A stretch of 64,000 bases of DNA from Streptomyces sp. NBC_01408 (GTDB lineage: Bacteria > Actinomycetota > Actinomycetes > Streptomycetales > Streptomycetaceae): contig NZ_JAPEPJ010000001.1 of NCBI RefSeq assembly GCF_026340255.1, positions 496,001 through 560,000 of the forward strand, written 5' to 3'. Both the position numbers and the translations under genes were made by a program. Below, in pieces: positions 28,341-36,627 of the stretch. Within the stretch, counting starts at the first letter, position 1. Every line of letters starts with the position of its first letter. Under the pieces are notes generated by a model. That model saw only the letters and a program-made list of their open reading frames with translations, was not told where the DNA came from and did no database searches.

Positions 28341-28685
28341 GGAAGGACGTACCCCCTCGGAAGAGGTCGGGCCATGAAGACCGGACCGGTCATCGGCACC
28401 CATGCCAGGGCCGATTTCCGGCCCTCCACTCCGTCCGTGCGAACCGCACGTGCGTCCTGGTGCAAAGGGCCTCCCGGGCGGACGACCCCATGCCGTCCGC
28501 TGAGACTCGACACCCGTGGATCGGGCGTCGACCTGCAAGGGATATTCCCCGAACAGGCCAGGCCATGCCATGGCATATGACGGACGCTCGGTGAATCCCT
28601 GGTGAAGGCTTTCGGGGGGCGGGCGCGGCGCGGACCCGGGGAGGGTGCGGGGGTGGTACCGAGGGGGCGTCAGGCGCCCCCCGAA
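28341..28685. other. 345-base intergenic region upstream of phoH-like gene
   Basis: No gene is supported. It should hold the promoter of the PhoH-family gene. The only distinct element is the perfect 12-bp palindrome ATGCCATGGCAT at 28565-28576, about 225 bases upstream of that gene. The rest is GC-rich with no clear hairpin. Confidence 0.5.
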
Positions 28686-29447
28686 TCAGCTCCCGTACCG
28701 CCGGTGGCGCGCGGCGTAGTCGCGCAGGGCCCGCAGGAAGTCGACCTTCCGGAAGGCCGGCCAGAAGACCTCGCAGAAGTAGTACTCGGAGTGCGCGCTC
28801 TGCCACAGCATGAATCCGGACAGCCGCTGCTCGCCGCTGGTGCGGATCACGAGGTCCGGGTCGGGCTGACCGCGCGTGTAGAGGTGCTCCGCGATGTGGT
28901 CGATGTCCAGGATCTCGGCGAGCTCCTCGAAGGAGGTGCCCTTCTCCGCGTGCTCCAGGAGCAGGGAGCGGACCGCGTCGGCGATCTCCTGGCGGCCGCC
29001 GTAGCCGACGGCGACGTTGACGAGTATTCCCTCGACGTCGTGGGTGGCCTGCTCCGCCTCCTTCAGCACGTTCTGCGTCCGGGCGGGCAGGATGTCGAGG
29101 TTGCCGACGTGGTGGACGCGCCAGCGGCCGTCCGCGGCGAGGCCCCGCACGGTGTTCTCGATGATGTTGAGCAGCGGGCGGAGCTCGACCTCCGGCCGGT
29201 CCAGATTGTCCGTGGACAGCATCCACAGGGTGACGACCTCGACGTCCGTCTCGGTGCACCAGCCCAGCATCTCGGAGATCTTGTCGGCGCCGGCCTGGTG
29301 GCCCTGCTCCGTCGTACCTCCGGAAGCCTTCGCCCAGCGCCTGTTCCCGTCCAGGATGACGCCGATGTGCTTGGGCGCCGCGTCATGGTCGAGGCGGCCT
29401 TCCACCCGGCGTGCGTACAGCCTGTACACCAGGTCGCGCAGCTTCAC
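28686..29447 (-). CDS. Isoprenyl transferase (cis-prenyltransferase, short-chain Z-isoprenyl or undecaprenyl diphosphate synthase)
   Basis: 253 aa. The conserved regions of cis-prenyltransferases are intact: HIGVILDGNRRWAK with catalytic Asp33, AGADKISEMLGWC, VTLWMLSTDNLDRP, VAVGYGGRQEI, and the C-terminal DPDLVIRTSGEQRLSGFMLWQSAHSEYYF. The enzyme condenses isopentenyl diphosphate units to make polyprenyl carriers for peptidoglycan and other glycans. Actinobacteria usually have two such enzymes of different chain length; this shorter one could be the Z-farnesyl/decaprenyl partner. It starts at ATG 29447 and is divergent from the aldo/keto reductase. Confidence 0.93.
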   Translation of the reverse strand: MKLRDLVYRLYARRVEGRLDHDAAPKHIGVILDGNRRWAKASGGTTEQGHQAGADKISEMLGWCTETDVEVVTLWMLSTDNLDRPEVELRPLLNIIENTVRGLAADGRWRVHHVGNLDILPARTQNVLKEAEQATHDVEGILVNVAVGYGGRQEIADAVRSLLLEHAEKGTSFEELAEILDIDHIAEHLYTRGQPDPDLVIRTSGEQRLSGFMLWQSAHSEYYFCEVFWPAFRKVDFLRALRDYAARHRRYGS

Positions 29448-29571
29448 GATCTTCCAGCCCCTCCGTGCAATGCCCCCGTGCGATTGCGGACCCCCGAGTG
29501 CGCCACATTACTGCGCAGCGGGAGGCCCTACCCAACTCGGTCTGTCACAACTCCGTGATAGGCAGGACAAC

Positions 29572-30609
29572 GTGACTGATACCAATCCCTATCGGGCAGA
29601 GCCCTCGCGCTACGACTCCATGCCCTACCGGCGCACCGGCCACAGCGGCCTCAAGCTCCCGGCCGTCTCCCTCGGCCTGTGGCACAACTTCGGCGACGAC
29701 AAGGCCCTGGAGCCGCAGCGGGCCATCCTGCGCCGGGCCTTCGACCTCGGCGTCACCCACTTCGACCTGGCCAACAACTACGGGCCGCCGCCCGGCTCGG
29801 CCGAGCTCAACTTCGGCAAGATCTTCGCCCAGGACTTCGCCTCCCACCGCGAGGAGCTGGTCCTGTCCACCAAGGCCGGGTACCTGATGCACGCCGGGCC
29901 GTACGGCGAGTGGGGCAGCCGCAAGTACCTGCTCGGCTCGCTCGACGCCTCGCTGAAGCGGATGGGCGTGGACTACGTCGACATCTTCTACTCGCACCGC
30001 TTCGACCCGGAGACCCCGCTGGAGGAGACCATGGGCGCCCTCGCGTCCGCGGTCCAGCAGGGCAAGGCGCTGTACGTCGGCGTCTCCTCGTACACGGCGG
30101 AGCAGACCGCCGAGGCGGCGCGGATCCTGCGCGAGATGGGGGTGCGGCCGCTGATCCACCAGCCCTCCTACTCCATGATCAACCGCTGGACGGAGGAGGA
30201 CGGGCTGCTGGACACCCTGGAGGAGAACGGCATGGGCTGCATCTCCTTCGCGCCGCTCGCGCAGGGGCTGCTGACCGGCAAGTACCTCAAGGGCATCCCG
30301 GAAGGCTCGCGGGCCGCCCAGGGCAAGTCCCTCAACCCCGACCTGCTGTCGGACGACGTGCTCCGCCGGCTGACGGGGCTGAACGAGATCGCCGCGCGGC
30401 GCGGGCAGTCGCTGGCGCAGCTGGCGCTGAAGTGGGTGCTGCGCGACGAGCGGATGACTTCGGCCCTGATCGGCGCGTCGAGCGTGAAGCAGCTGGAGGA
30501 GAACGTGGCCGCGCTGGCCGGTGCGCCGCTGTCGGAGCAGGAGCTGAAGGAGATCGATTCCTTCGCCGTCTCCACCCCCGGCACCAACATCTGGGCCCAG
30601 CGCGGCTGA
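29572..30609 (+). CDS. Aldo/keto reductase (YghZ/MgrA-like, glyceraldehyde 3-phosphate reductase type)
   Basis: 345 aa from GTG 29572 (MTDTNPYRAEPSRY). The catalytic tetrad Asp-Tyr-Lys-His is visible in THFDLANNYGPPPGSAE (Asp and Tyr), LSTKAGY (Lys) and FYSHRFDPE (His). The LANNYGPPPGSAE and WGSRKYLLGSLDASL blocks point to the AKR14 / YghZ group, which reduces L-glyceraldehyde 3-phosphate and methylglyoxal-like aldehydes with NADPH. Cytoplasmic. The terminator at 30658-30692 lies between this gene and the convergent prepilin peptidase gene. Confidence 0.93.
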   Translation: MTDTNPYRAEPSRYDSMPYRRTGHSGLKLPAVSLGLWHNFGDDKALEPQRAILRRAFDLGVTHFDLANNYGPPPGSAELNFGKIFAQDFASHREELVLSTKAGYLMHAGPYGEWGSRKYLLGSLDASLKRMGVDYVDIFYSHRFDPETPLEETMGALASAVQQGKALYVGVSSYTAEQTAEAARILREMGVRPLIHQPSYSMINRWTEEDGLLDTLEENGMGCISFAPLAQGLLTGKYLKGIPEGSRAAQGKSLNPDLLSDDVLRRLTGLNEIAARRGQSLAQLALKWVLRDERMTSALIGASSVKQLEENVAALAGAPLSEQELKEIDSFAVSTPGTNIWAQRG

Positions 30610-30647
30610 CCTGCGCTGATGCGGCGCCCGCCGTCGGGAGCCGGGAG

Positions 30648-30692
30648 AAACAAAAAACGGGCCGGTCCGTGGGGGGGATACGGACCGGCCCG
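30648..30692. terminator. Intrinsic terminator with T-tract on the minus strand
   Basis: CGGGCCGGTCCGT (30658-30670) pairs with ACGGACCGGCCCG (30680-30692), 13 bp perfect. Reading on the minus strand, the stem is followed by TTTTTTGTTT (30657-30648), a true rho-independent terminator for the prepilin peptidase gene and rare in this GC-rich sequence. The stem can also end the aldo/keto reductase transcript. Confidence 0.88.
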
Positions 30693-30751
30693 AGGGGGGG
30701 GTTCCACCATAACCCTTCGTAAAGCGTCCTGCGTGCATTGGCGCGCCACGA

Positions 30752-31630
30752 TTACGCTCCGAAACCACCCAGCAGCACTCCGGTGAGTGCGCCGGCCACC
30801 ATGAAGGGGCCGAAGGCGAAGGGCTGCTTCCGGGCCGCCGGGCCCCGCAGGACAAGGGCGAGGCCGTACAGGGACCCGTAGAGGAAGCCCAGGAAGGCCC
30901 CGGCGGACCATACCCCCCACCCGTACCACCCAAGAGCGACCCCCAGCGAGAGCGCCAGCTTGACGTCGCCGAAGCCCATGCCCGCCGGGTTGATCAGGAA
31001 GAGCAGCAGGTACCCGGCCGCGAGCGCCGCCCCGCCGAGCAGCGCGAGCCGCCAGGACCCGGCCGCCCCAGGGAGCAGGGCCGCAGCTCCGAGCAGCGCG
31101 GCGGCCGCGGCGGCGAGCGGCAGGGTCAGTACGTCGGGCAGTCGGCGCACGGCCCGGTCGACCAGGGCCGGCAGGACGAACAGCGGGGCGAGCCCCACGT
31201 ACGCCACCACCTCGGGGCGGAGCCCGACGGCGCCGGCGAGCACCGCGCAGACCACCCCGGTCAGGGCGGCGAGGGGCAGCGGCCGCGCCCCGTAGGCGTG
31301 CCGGGCCGCCGCGGCCACCGCCGCAGGCCCGGGCACGGCGGCGGGGCCGGGCACGGCCGGGGTGGCCGGGGCGGCGGCAGAGCCCGGAGCGCTGGCGGAG
31401 GCCGGGGCGGCGCCAGAGCCCGGGGTGGCCGAGGAGTCCGGGCCTGCGGCGGAGGCCACGGTGGGCCGGCAGCGGGCCGGGCCGAGCCAGCCGGCCAGCG
31501 CGTGCCCCTGCGGGCAGCGGTCGCGCCAGGGCTCGCCCGGGGCGACGGAGAGCCGGTACGCGGCGCGGGGCAGCAGCAGCCCGGCGGCGGCGCCGTACCC
31601 GGCGGCGAGGACGATCAGCACCACACCCAT
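30752..31630 (-). CDS. A24-family prepilin peptidase (TadV/PilD-like)
   Basis: 292 aa from ATG 31630. It has one N-terminal membrane helix, then a cytoplasmic loop with only two cysteines (DRCPQGHALAGWLGPARC) instead of the usual CxxC pairs. An Ala/Pro-rich stretch (about 65-105) follows, then about six more transmembrane helices. The two catalytic aspartates of the aspartyl prepilin peptidases are present: one in the LVDRAVRRLPDVLT loop and the GxGD motif in GMGFGDVKLA. It should cleave the Flp/TadE-type leaders (G|xxxxE) of the Tad locus at 46-57 kb, where no such enzyme is encoded. The extra linker is unusual. Confidence 0.88.
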   Translation of the reverse strand: MGVVLIVLAAGYGAAAGLLLPRAAYRLSVAPGEPWRDRCPQGHALAGWLGPARCRPTVASAAGPDSSATPGSGAAPASASAPGSAAAPATPAVPGPAAVPGPAAVAAAARHAYGARPLPLAALTGVVCAVLAGAVGLRPEVVAYVGLAPLFVLPALVDRAVRRLPDVLTLPLAAAAAALLGAAALLPGAAGSWRLALLGGAALAAGYLLLFLINPAGMGFGDVKLALSLGVALGWYGWGVWSAGAFLGFLYGSLYGLALVLRGPAARKQPFAFGPFMVAGALTGVLLGGFGA

Positions 31631-31707
31631 CCGGCGACGGTAGCCCGCCCCCACCCCCACTTTCAGCCCCTCCGCCCGACCCGGCCCAGCCCTGCCGGCC
31701 AACCCGG

Positions 31708-31815
31708 CCCCGCCGGCGCCTTGAAGCGCTCTTTCAGCCCCGCCGGCGCTTGAGGCGCTCTTTCAGCCCCGCCGGCGTTTGAGGCGCGGGGGCTCGGGGG
31801 CCGCGCCCCGCAACG
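31708..31815. repeat. Tandem copies of a dispersed intergenic repeat
   Basis: Three consecutive units of about 29-30 bases begin CCCCGCCGGCG and continue TTGAGGCGCTCTTTCAG: 31708-31737, 31738-31766 and 31767-31792. The last unit extends into GCGGGGGCTCGGGGGCCGCGCCCCG. It is the same element family as 17603-17668 and occupies the space before the DUF192 gene. Confidence 0.8.
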
Positions 31816-31837
31816 GCGCGGCACGGGCACGGCCCCC

Positions 31838-31843
31838 TAGGCT
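31838..31843 (+). promoter_or_regulatory. -10 box for a probably leaderless DUF192 transcript
   Basis: TAGGCT fits the Streptomyces TANNNT box and ends 7 bases before ATG 31851, with no Shine-Dalgarno between. Confidence 0.5.
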
Positions 31844-31850
31844 GGCCGGC

Positions 31851-32231
31851 ATGGCGAACCCGCGGCACTGGCACGACGGCCCGGCCACCCTGCAGGTCGG
31901 CACGGAGCGGATCCCACTGGAGGTCGCCGCCTCCTACCGGGCCCGGACCCGCGGCCTGCTCGGCCGGGACGGCATCGACGGGGCCCTGCTGCTGACCCCC
32001 GCAGCGAGCGTGCACACCTTCGGGATGCGGTTCGCGATCGACGTCGCCTACCTGGACCGGCGGCTGCGCGTCATCGCCGTGACCACCACGGCCCCCGGCC
32101 GGCTGGGGCTGCCCCGGCCGCGTTCCCGGCACGTCCTGGAGGCGGAGGCGGGCGCGATGGCGGGCTGGGGGCTGCGCGTCGGAACCCCCGTACAGGTGGA
32201 AACCGCCCCGCGCCCCGCACCCGGACCCTGA
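31851..32231 (+). CDS. DUF192 domain-containing protein
   Basis: 126 aa. DUF192 pattern: VAASYRARTRGLLGRDGIDGALLLTP, the signature SVHTFGMRFAIDVAYLD, and a closing VLEAEAGAMAGWGLRVG. Members are small beta-rich proteins of unknown function, often exported in other phyla; here no signal peptide is seen, so it is cytoplasmic. The ATG at 31851 is preceded by TAGGCT at a leaderless distance. It may share its promoter region with nothing else; the repeat array lies just upstream. Confidence 0.88.
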   Translation: MANPRHWHDGPATLQVGTERIPLEVAASYRARTRGLLGRDGIDGALLLTPAASVHTFGMRFAIDVAYLDRRLRVIAVTTTAPGRLGLPRPRSRHVLEAEAGAMAGWGLRVGTPVQVETAPRPAPGP

Positions 32232-32319
32232 CGCGCGGCCGACGGGCGAGACGGGACTGGGCGCGCCGTCGCGCGGGCGGTAGGTTGGGGCGGTTGAGCT
32301 GGGGTGTCAGGGGAGCGGC

Positions 32320-32937
32320 ATGACGGAGAACGCGCGGATCAAGGCGCTTGAGCAGATCATGCCGGCGACGCACGGCGCCGACGAGGACATCGACTGGCAG
32401 GCGGCCGAGGCCGTCTGGGGTACCCGTTTCCCGGCCGATTTCATCGCCTTCATGGGGCGCTTCGGCGCGGGTTCCATCAACGGCGAGGCGAGCATCCTGC
32501 TGCCGCTGCCCAAGGCCGGACTCCAGTGGGACCCGGCAGGGATGGCGGAGGAGACGGACAACGCCCGGCAGATCTGGGAGGCGGAGGGCGGCCGGTCCGC
32601 CTTCGACCTGGACCCGGAGTCGGTCATCGCCTGGGGCGTCACCGGCGGGTCCGACATCCTGTGCTGGCTCACCACCGACCCGGACCCGGAGCGCTGGCCG
32701 GTCCTGGTGTGCGGGCGGCACACCGCCGACTCCTTCGCCGTGTACCCGTACGGCATGGCCGAGTTCCTCTACCGGCTGTGCTCCGACGAGTTCGACGTGA
32801 GTCCCGTCAGCATCACCTTCTGGGACGGCGGGCACCTCAGCTTCGTGCACTGGCGCAAGGCCCAGCGCCGGTGGCAGGAGGGGCGCAATCCGGAGACGGG
32901 CGAGCCCGACCCGTACGCGGGCGACTTCCCCGACTAG
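32320..32937 (+). CDS. SMI1/KNR4 (SUKH) family protein
   Basis: 205 aa, with AGGGGAG before the ATG at 32320. The N-terminal half has the SUKH pattern: a helix ending WQAAEAVWGTRFPADFIAFMGRFGAGSINGEASILLPLP, then a beta-rich core with WGVTGGSDILCWLTTDPDPERWPVLVCG and FAVYPYGMAEFLYRLC. SUKH proteins often serve as immunity proteins for polymorphic toxins or bind nucleases. No toxin gene is adjacent, so it may be a stand-alone cytoplasmic regulator or orphan immunity protein. Confidence 0.82.
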   Translation: MTENARIKALEQIMPATHGADEDIDWQAAEAVWGTRFPADFIAFMGRFGAGSINGEASILLPLPKAGLQWDPAGMAEETDNARQIWEAEGGRSAFDLDPESVIAWGVTGGSDILCWLTTDPDPERWPVLVCGRHTADSFAVYPYGMAEFLYRLCSDEFDVSPVSITFWDGGHLSFVHWRKAQRRWQEGRNPETGEPDPYAGDFPD

Positions 32938-32985
32938 GACCCGTAGGGCCCGTGGGACCCCCGTAGGACCCATGAGAACCGTCCA

Positions 32986-33117
32986 CCCGTTTTCCGTGAC
33001 CGGAAACGGGCAATTCGCATGTCTACGCGCGTCCCGACAGTTGATCACATATCGGAAAACACCAGCCGGAAAAGCCCCAGTTGGAGCATTGACCACAAGT
33101 ACGGCCCCAATGGGGCC
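32986..33117. promoter_or_regulatory. Dyads upstream of the orphan solute-binding protein gene
   Basis: CCCGTTT-N11-AAACGGG (32986-33010) and GGCCCCA-A-TGGGGCC (33103-33117) lie in the AT-richer 294-base gap before the lipoprotein gene. The first may end transcription of the SUKH gene; the second is a possible operator 115 bases upstream of the lipoprotein start. Confidence 0.35.
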
Positions 33118-33231
33118 AACCGCCCGCCGCCGGGAGAGAATTCCGGCCAACGGGCCATGGAAGTACATCCCCAGCCCGGAGCAACTCATGAGTAGTAACG
33201 GGATCCAAAAGAAAATCAGGGGAATACACCC

Positions 33232-34518
33232 GTGCGACGAAGAATTTTCGGCGCGGCCGCCACCACGGTCGTGTTCGGTCTGCTGATACCACTGTCCGGA
33301 TGTGGAAGTTCCGAAGACGGTGCAGGTGACAGCGGTACGCTGCGCCTGGTCGCCGCGGAATACGGTGACACCCAGGCCACCAGTTCCAAGGCCTTCTGGG
33401 ACAAACTGACGGCCGATTTCACCGCCGCCAATCCCGGCATCAAGGTCGAGGTCCAGCTCCTTCCGTGGGCCGACATCGACCGCGAGGTCTCCCGTATGGT
33501 CAAGGCCGGCAAAGCACCGGACATGGCCCTGATGGGCTCGTACTCCGACTTCGCGGCCCAGGGCAAGCTCTATTCCGCCGACCAGATCCTCTCGGTCACC
33601 GCCGAGGCGAACTTCATTCAGCCGCTCGCCGAGGCGGGCTCGGTCGGCAGCACCCTCTACGGGCTGCCCTTCGTGGCGAGCAGCCGGCTCCTCTTCTACA
33701 ACGAGGCCCTGTTCACCAAGGCCGGCATCAGCAAGCCCCCCACCACCTGGCCCGAACTCAAGGCCGCCGCCAAGGCACTCAAGGACAAGGGCGTGAAGTT
33801 CCCGTACGCCATGCCCCTGGGCCCGGAGGAGGCGCACGCCGAGGCGATGATCTGGGAGCTCAGCAACGGCGGCGGCTACGCCGACAGCAGCGGCAACTAC
33901 AACCTGGCCTCCGACCAGAACATCAACACCTGGCGCTGGGTCAAGAGCAACCTCGTCGAGCCGGGCCTGACCGGCCCCGTCCCGCCCGCCCAGCTCAACC
34001 GCGCCGACGCCTTCGCAGCCTTCCTGCGCGGCGAGGTCGGCATGCTCAACGGCTACCCCTCGCTGGACCACGAGGCGCGCGCCAAGGGCATCGGTGTCGG
34101 CGCCGTCGCCATGCCGGTCTCGGACACCCTCGGATCCGGGGAGAACCCGCCGACCGTCGGCGTGGCCGACTGGATGATGGCCTTCAAGCAGAACGGCCAG
34201 CGCGAGCAGATCGGCAAGTTCGTCGAGTTCCTCTACCAGGACAAGAACCTGACGGACTTCGCCAGCCGCTACCACCTGCTGCCCTCCACCACCAGCGCCC
34301 TGCGCACCCAGGGCGGCGGCGGCCTCAGCAAGAACGACACGCAGTTCCTGACCGCGCTGCGCGGTGCCCAGCTCTACCCGGTGAACGACCCGTCCTGGGT
34401 GACGGTCAGCGACACCATCAAGCGCAACATCGGCCGCGCCGTGGAACCGGGCGGCGACCCGAAGCTCGTCCTCGAGGACATCGCCGCCAAGGCGAACCAG
34501 GCCTCCAAGAAGCACTGA
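33232..34518 (+). CDS. Extracellular solute-binding lipoprotein (sugar ABC type, orphan)
   Basis: 428 aa from GTG 33232, with AGGGGA upstream. A type II signal peptide with lipobox LSGC gives acylated Cys24. The mature protein has the family 1 binding-protein pattern: an N-terminal strand LRLVAAEYGD, PWADIDREVSRMVKAGKAPDMALMG, YGLPFVASSRLLFYNEALFTKAGI-type hinge and PTTWPELKAAAKALKDKG, then EVGMLNGYPS and VGVADWMMAFK. It captures a carbohydrate for ABC import at the outer membrane face. No permease or sugar kinase genes are adjacent, so it must use components encoded elsewhere. A weak hairpin (34517-34542) follows. Confidence 0.92.
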   Translation: MRRRIFGAAATTVVFGLLIPLSGCGSSEDGAGDSGTLRLVAAEYGDTQATSSKAFWDKLTADFTAANPGIKVEVQLLPWADIDREVSRMVKAGKAPDMALMGSYSDFAAQGKLYSADQILSVTAEANFIQPLAEAGSVGSTLYGLPFVASSRLLFYNEALFTKAGISKPPTTWPELKAAAKALKDKGVKFPYAMPLGPEEAHAEAMIWELSNGGGYADSSGNYNLASDQNINTWRWVKSNLVEPGLTGPVPPAQLNRADAFAAFLRGEVGMLNGYPSLDHEARAKGIGVGAVAMPVSDTLGSGENPPTVGVADWMMAFKQNGQREQIGKFVEFLYQDKNLTDFASRYHLLPSTTSALRTQGGGGLSKNDTQFLTALRGAQLYPVNDPSWVTVSDTIKRNIGRAVEPGGDPKLVLEDIAAKANQASKKH

Positions 34519-34542
34519 AGGACCCCCCTGATCGGGACCTTC
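34517..34542. terminator. Imperfect hairpin after the solute-binding protein gene
   Basis: GAAGGACCC (34517-34525) faces GGGACCTTC (34534-34542) with one mismatch and overlaps the stop codon. Confidence 0.4.
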
Positions 34543-34672
34543 GACCCCTGCCGCAGCGCACCCCGTGCGGCACCACGGCTGTCACGGCACTTGATCCAAG
34601 GCCCGCGGCCCAGTCGCCCGCCGAGCACTCACGAGGTGCGCGGGGCGGCCGGCCCACCCCCCGACCCGCCGG

Positions 34673-35296
34673 TCAGCGCCGGCCGTTGTCCGAGGCGAAC
34701 GCCGTGCGGTACTGCTCGCAGCTGGAGTTCCACGGCAGCTTCCCCGTGAGCGTCCCGTAGCCCGAGCGCGTGACCGACCATTCCACCGTGTACTCGCCGG
34801 TGTCACACGCGATCCGCTTGCCGCCCTCGATCTTCTCCCGCCCCGTCGCGGGCTTCCCGGTCAGCTCCCGCTCCACCTCCGCCACCTCGGCCCCCTTCGC
34901 GCTGCGCAGCACGGCGTGCACGACGATCCGATGCCCGCCCTCCTTGGTGGTCACCGCCTTCTTCACCAGCGCCGAGTCCGACACCGACCAGGCGAATTCG
35001 TAACCGGGCTGCCACGCCAGGGTCTTCGGGTCGGGGACCTGCCGCTCGTAGTCCGGGGCGCCCGAGGGGCCGGGGCGGGTGACCGTCTCGTACTGGACCC
35101 CCGGGTGGAAGCGGAACTGCCCCTCCACCTTGTGCTTCTCGTCGTTGGTCCACATCGACTTCATGGTCTTCTCGCCGCCGGCCGGGTCCTGGAGGTAGAC
35201 CGTGCCCTCGGCGGCGGTGGCGGACTGGCCCATGACGGGGGCCAGGGCGCTCGCGGTGGCGGCGAGGGCGAGAGCGGCGATCCGGGTGCGCTTCAT
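34673..35296 (-). CDS. Secreted hypothetical protein
   Basis: 207 aa from ATG 35296. The clear Sec signal peptide (MKRTRIAALALAATASALAPVMGQSATAAEG) probably ends at ATAA|EG or nearby. The mature part is hydrophilic, beta-rich and contains a single Cys pair (IACDTGEYTVEW ... NSSCEQYRTAF) likely to form a disulfide. I looked for the subtilisin-inhibitor signature and did not find it. No family is recognised. It is convergent with the solute-binding gene, and a weak potential SD precedes the ATG. Extracellular or wall-associated. Confidence 0.78.
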   Translation of the reverse strand: MKRTRIAALALAATASALAPVMGQSATAAEGTVYLQDPAGGEKTMKSMWTNDEKHKVEGQFRFHPGVQYETVTRPGPSGAPDYERQVPDPKTLAWQPGYEFAWSVSDSALVKKAVTTKEGGHRIVVHAVLRSAKGAEVAEVERELTGKPATGREKIEGGKRIACDTGEYTVEWSVTRSGYGTLTGKLPWNSSCEQYRTAFASDNGRR

Positions 35297-35449
35297 GCCC
35301 GGCCCAACGGACCGCTCCGGCGGGCCGGAACGACACCGCACGCGCATTCACCCGTACGTGAGAGCCGGCGGGACGGAATATCGCATGATCCACTCCTGTT
35401 GAGCCGGGCAGACCCGAGGCAACGAGCTGACGAGCTACAGGGGGACCCC

Positions 35450-36583
35450 ATGGGCACGAGCGTGAACGGCGGCGTACAGGGCACGGTGGCAGCGGGCTGG
35501 GAGCCCGTGCGGGAGGCGTTCGCGTCCTTCGTGGCCGCCGAGGCGCACTCTCCCGAGGCGCAGCTGGCGGTGCACCACGAGGGGCGGCGGGTGGTCGACC
35601 TGTGGGCGGGTGAGGCCACCGCAGCGGACACCCTGACCGGGGTCTACTCGATCACCAAGGGCGCGGCCCACCTCGTGGTGGCGCTGCTCGCGCAGGACGG
35701 CGTCCTCGATCTGGACGCTCTGGTGTCGGCGTACTGGCCGGAGTTCACCGGGCACGGCAAGGAGCACCTGACGGTGCGACAGCTGGTCTCCCACCAGTCC
35801 GGGCTGATCAACACCGACGAGGGCTTCGCGTACGACGAGATCGCCGACGACGCGCTGGTCGCGGCCCGGCTGGCGGGCCAGAAGCCGTTCTGGGAGCCGG
35901 GCAAGGGCCACGGCTACCACGCCTTCGTGATCGGCGCCCTGACCGGCGAGGTGGTGCGGCGGGTGACGGGCCGCTCGCTGCAGGAGGTGTACGAGGAGCG
36001 CGTCCGCGCCCCGTACGGCCTGGACCTGTACCTGGGGCTGCCGGCCGGGGCCGCGGACCGCTGGAAGCCGGTGCTGGAGATGGTGGTGCCGGACGGACAG
36101 CCCGTGGGCGGGCCCGTGCCGGAGCTGCTGCCGATCGCCTTCAACGCGCACCGGGAGCCGCCCATGGACCTGGTCACGTACGCCAACCACCCGAAGGTGC
36201 TGGAGCTGGGCCCGGCCTCGGCCGGCGGGGTCGCCACGGCGCGCGGCGTGGCGGGCATGTACGCGGCAGCGATCAGCGAGGTGGACGGGCGGGCTCCGCT
36301 GTTGGAGCCCTGGATGGCGGCCGCGGTCGCGGAGCTGCACACGCCGGGCGCGGACCTGGTGGCTCCGGAGCCGCACCACTTCGGCCTGGGCTTTCAGCTC
36401 CTGCCGACGGTCGGCCCGCGGGCCTTCGGGCACTCCGGCGCGGCGGGCGGGCTGGGCTGGGCCGACCCGGCCACCGGGGTCGCGTACGGGTACACGCGCC
36501 GCCGCTACGGCTTCCCGGGCGGGGCGGCGGCGGAGAACCTGGATCTGACGGCGGCGGTGCTGAAGGTGGCCCGGTCGCTGTGA
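35450..36583 (+). CDS. Serine hydrolase / beta-lactamase-fold esterase (class C related)
   Basis: 377 aa from ATG 35450, preceded by CAGGGGG. The penicillin-binding fold is clear: S67-x-x-K70 (YSITKGA), a YxN-equivalent (GYHAFVIG with Tyr) and HSGAAGG in place of KTG. The overall pattern (PEAQLAVHHEGRRVVDLWAG, LTVRQLVSHQSGL, FWEPGKGHGYHAFVIGALTGEVVRRVTGRSL) matches the EstB/LACTB-like esterase group rather than true beta-lactamases. There is no signal peptide, so it is a cytoplasmic esterase or amidase with unknown substrate. It probably shares the intergenic space with the divergent secreted protein. Confidence 0.9.
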   Translation: MGTSVNGGVQGTVAAGWEPVREAFASFVAAEAHSPEAQLAVHHEGRRVVDLWAGEATAADTLTGVYSITKGAAHLVVALLAQDGVLDLDALVSAYWPEFTGHGKEHLTVRQLVSHQSGLINTDEGFAYDEIADDALVAARLAGQKPFWEPGKGHGYHAFVIGALTGEVVRRVTGRSLQEVYEERVRAPYGLDLYLGLPAGAADRWKPVLEMVVPDGQPVGGPVPELLPIAFNAHREPPMDLVTYANHPKVLELGPASAGGVATARGVAGMYAAAISEVDGRAPLLEPWMAAAVAELHTPGADLVAPEPHHFGLGFQLLPTVGPRAFGHSGAAGGLGWADPATGVAYGYTRRRYGFPGGAAAENLDLTAAVLKVARSL

Positions 36584-36627
36584 CCGGCTGAGGCGGTCCC
36601 GGTCCCGGTGCCGGTCCCGCCCCGGAG

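Noticed and set aside
32071..34515. 814-codon open frame opposite DUF192, SUKH and solute-binding genes
   Set aside because: It spans three convincing plus-strand genes and gaps between them; composition is typical of the shadow frame in GC-rich DNA.
34673..35296. Subtilisin-inhibitor (SSI) family assignment for the secreted protein
   Set aside because: It is longer than SSI, has only two cysteines in the mature part and lacks the reactive-site region.
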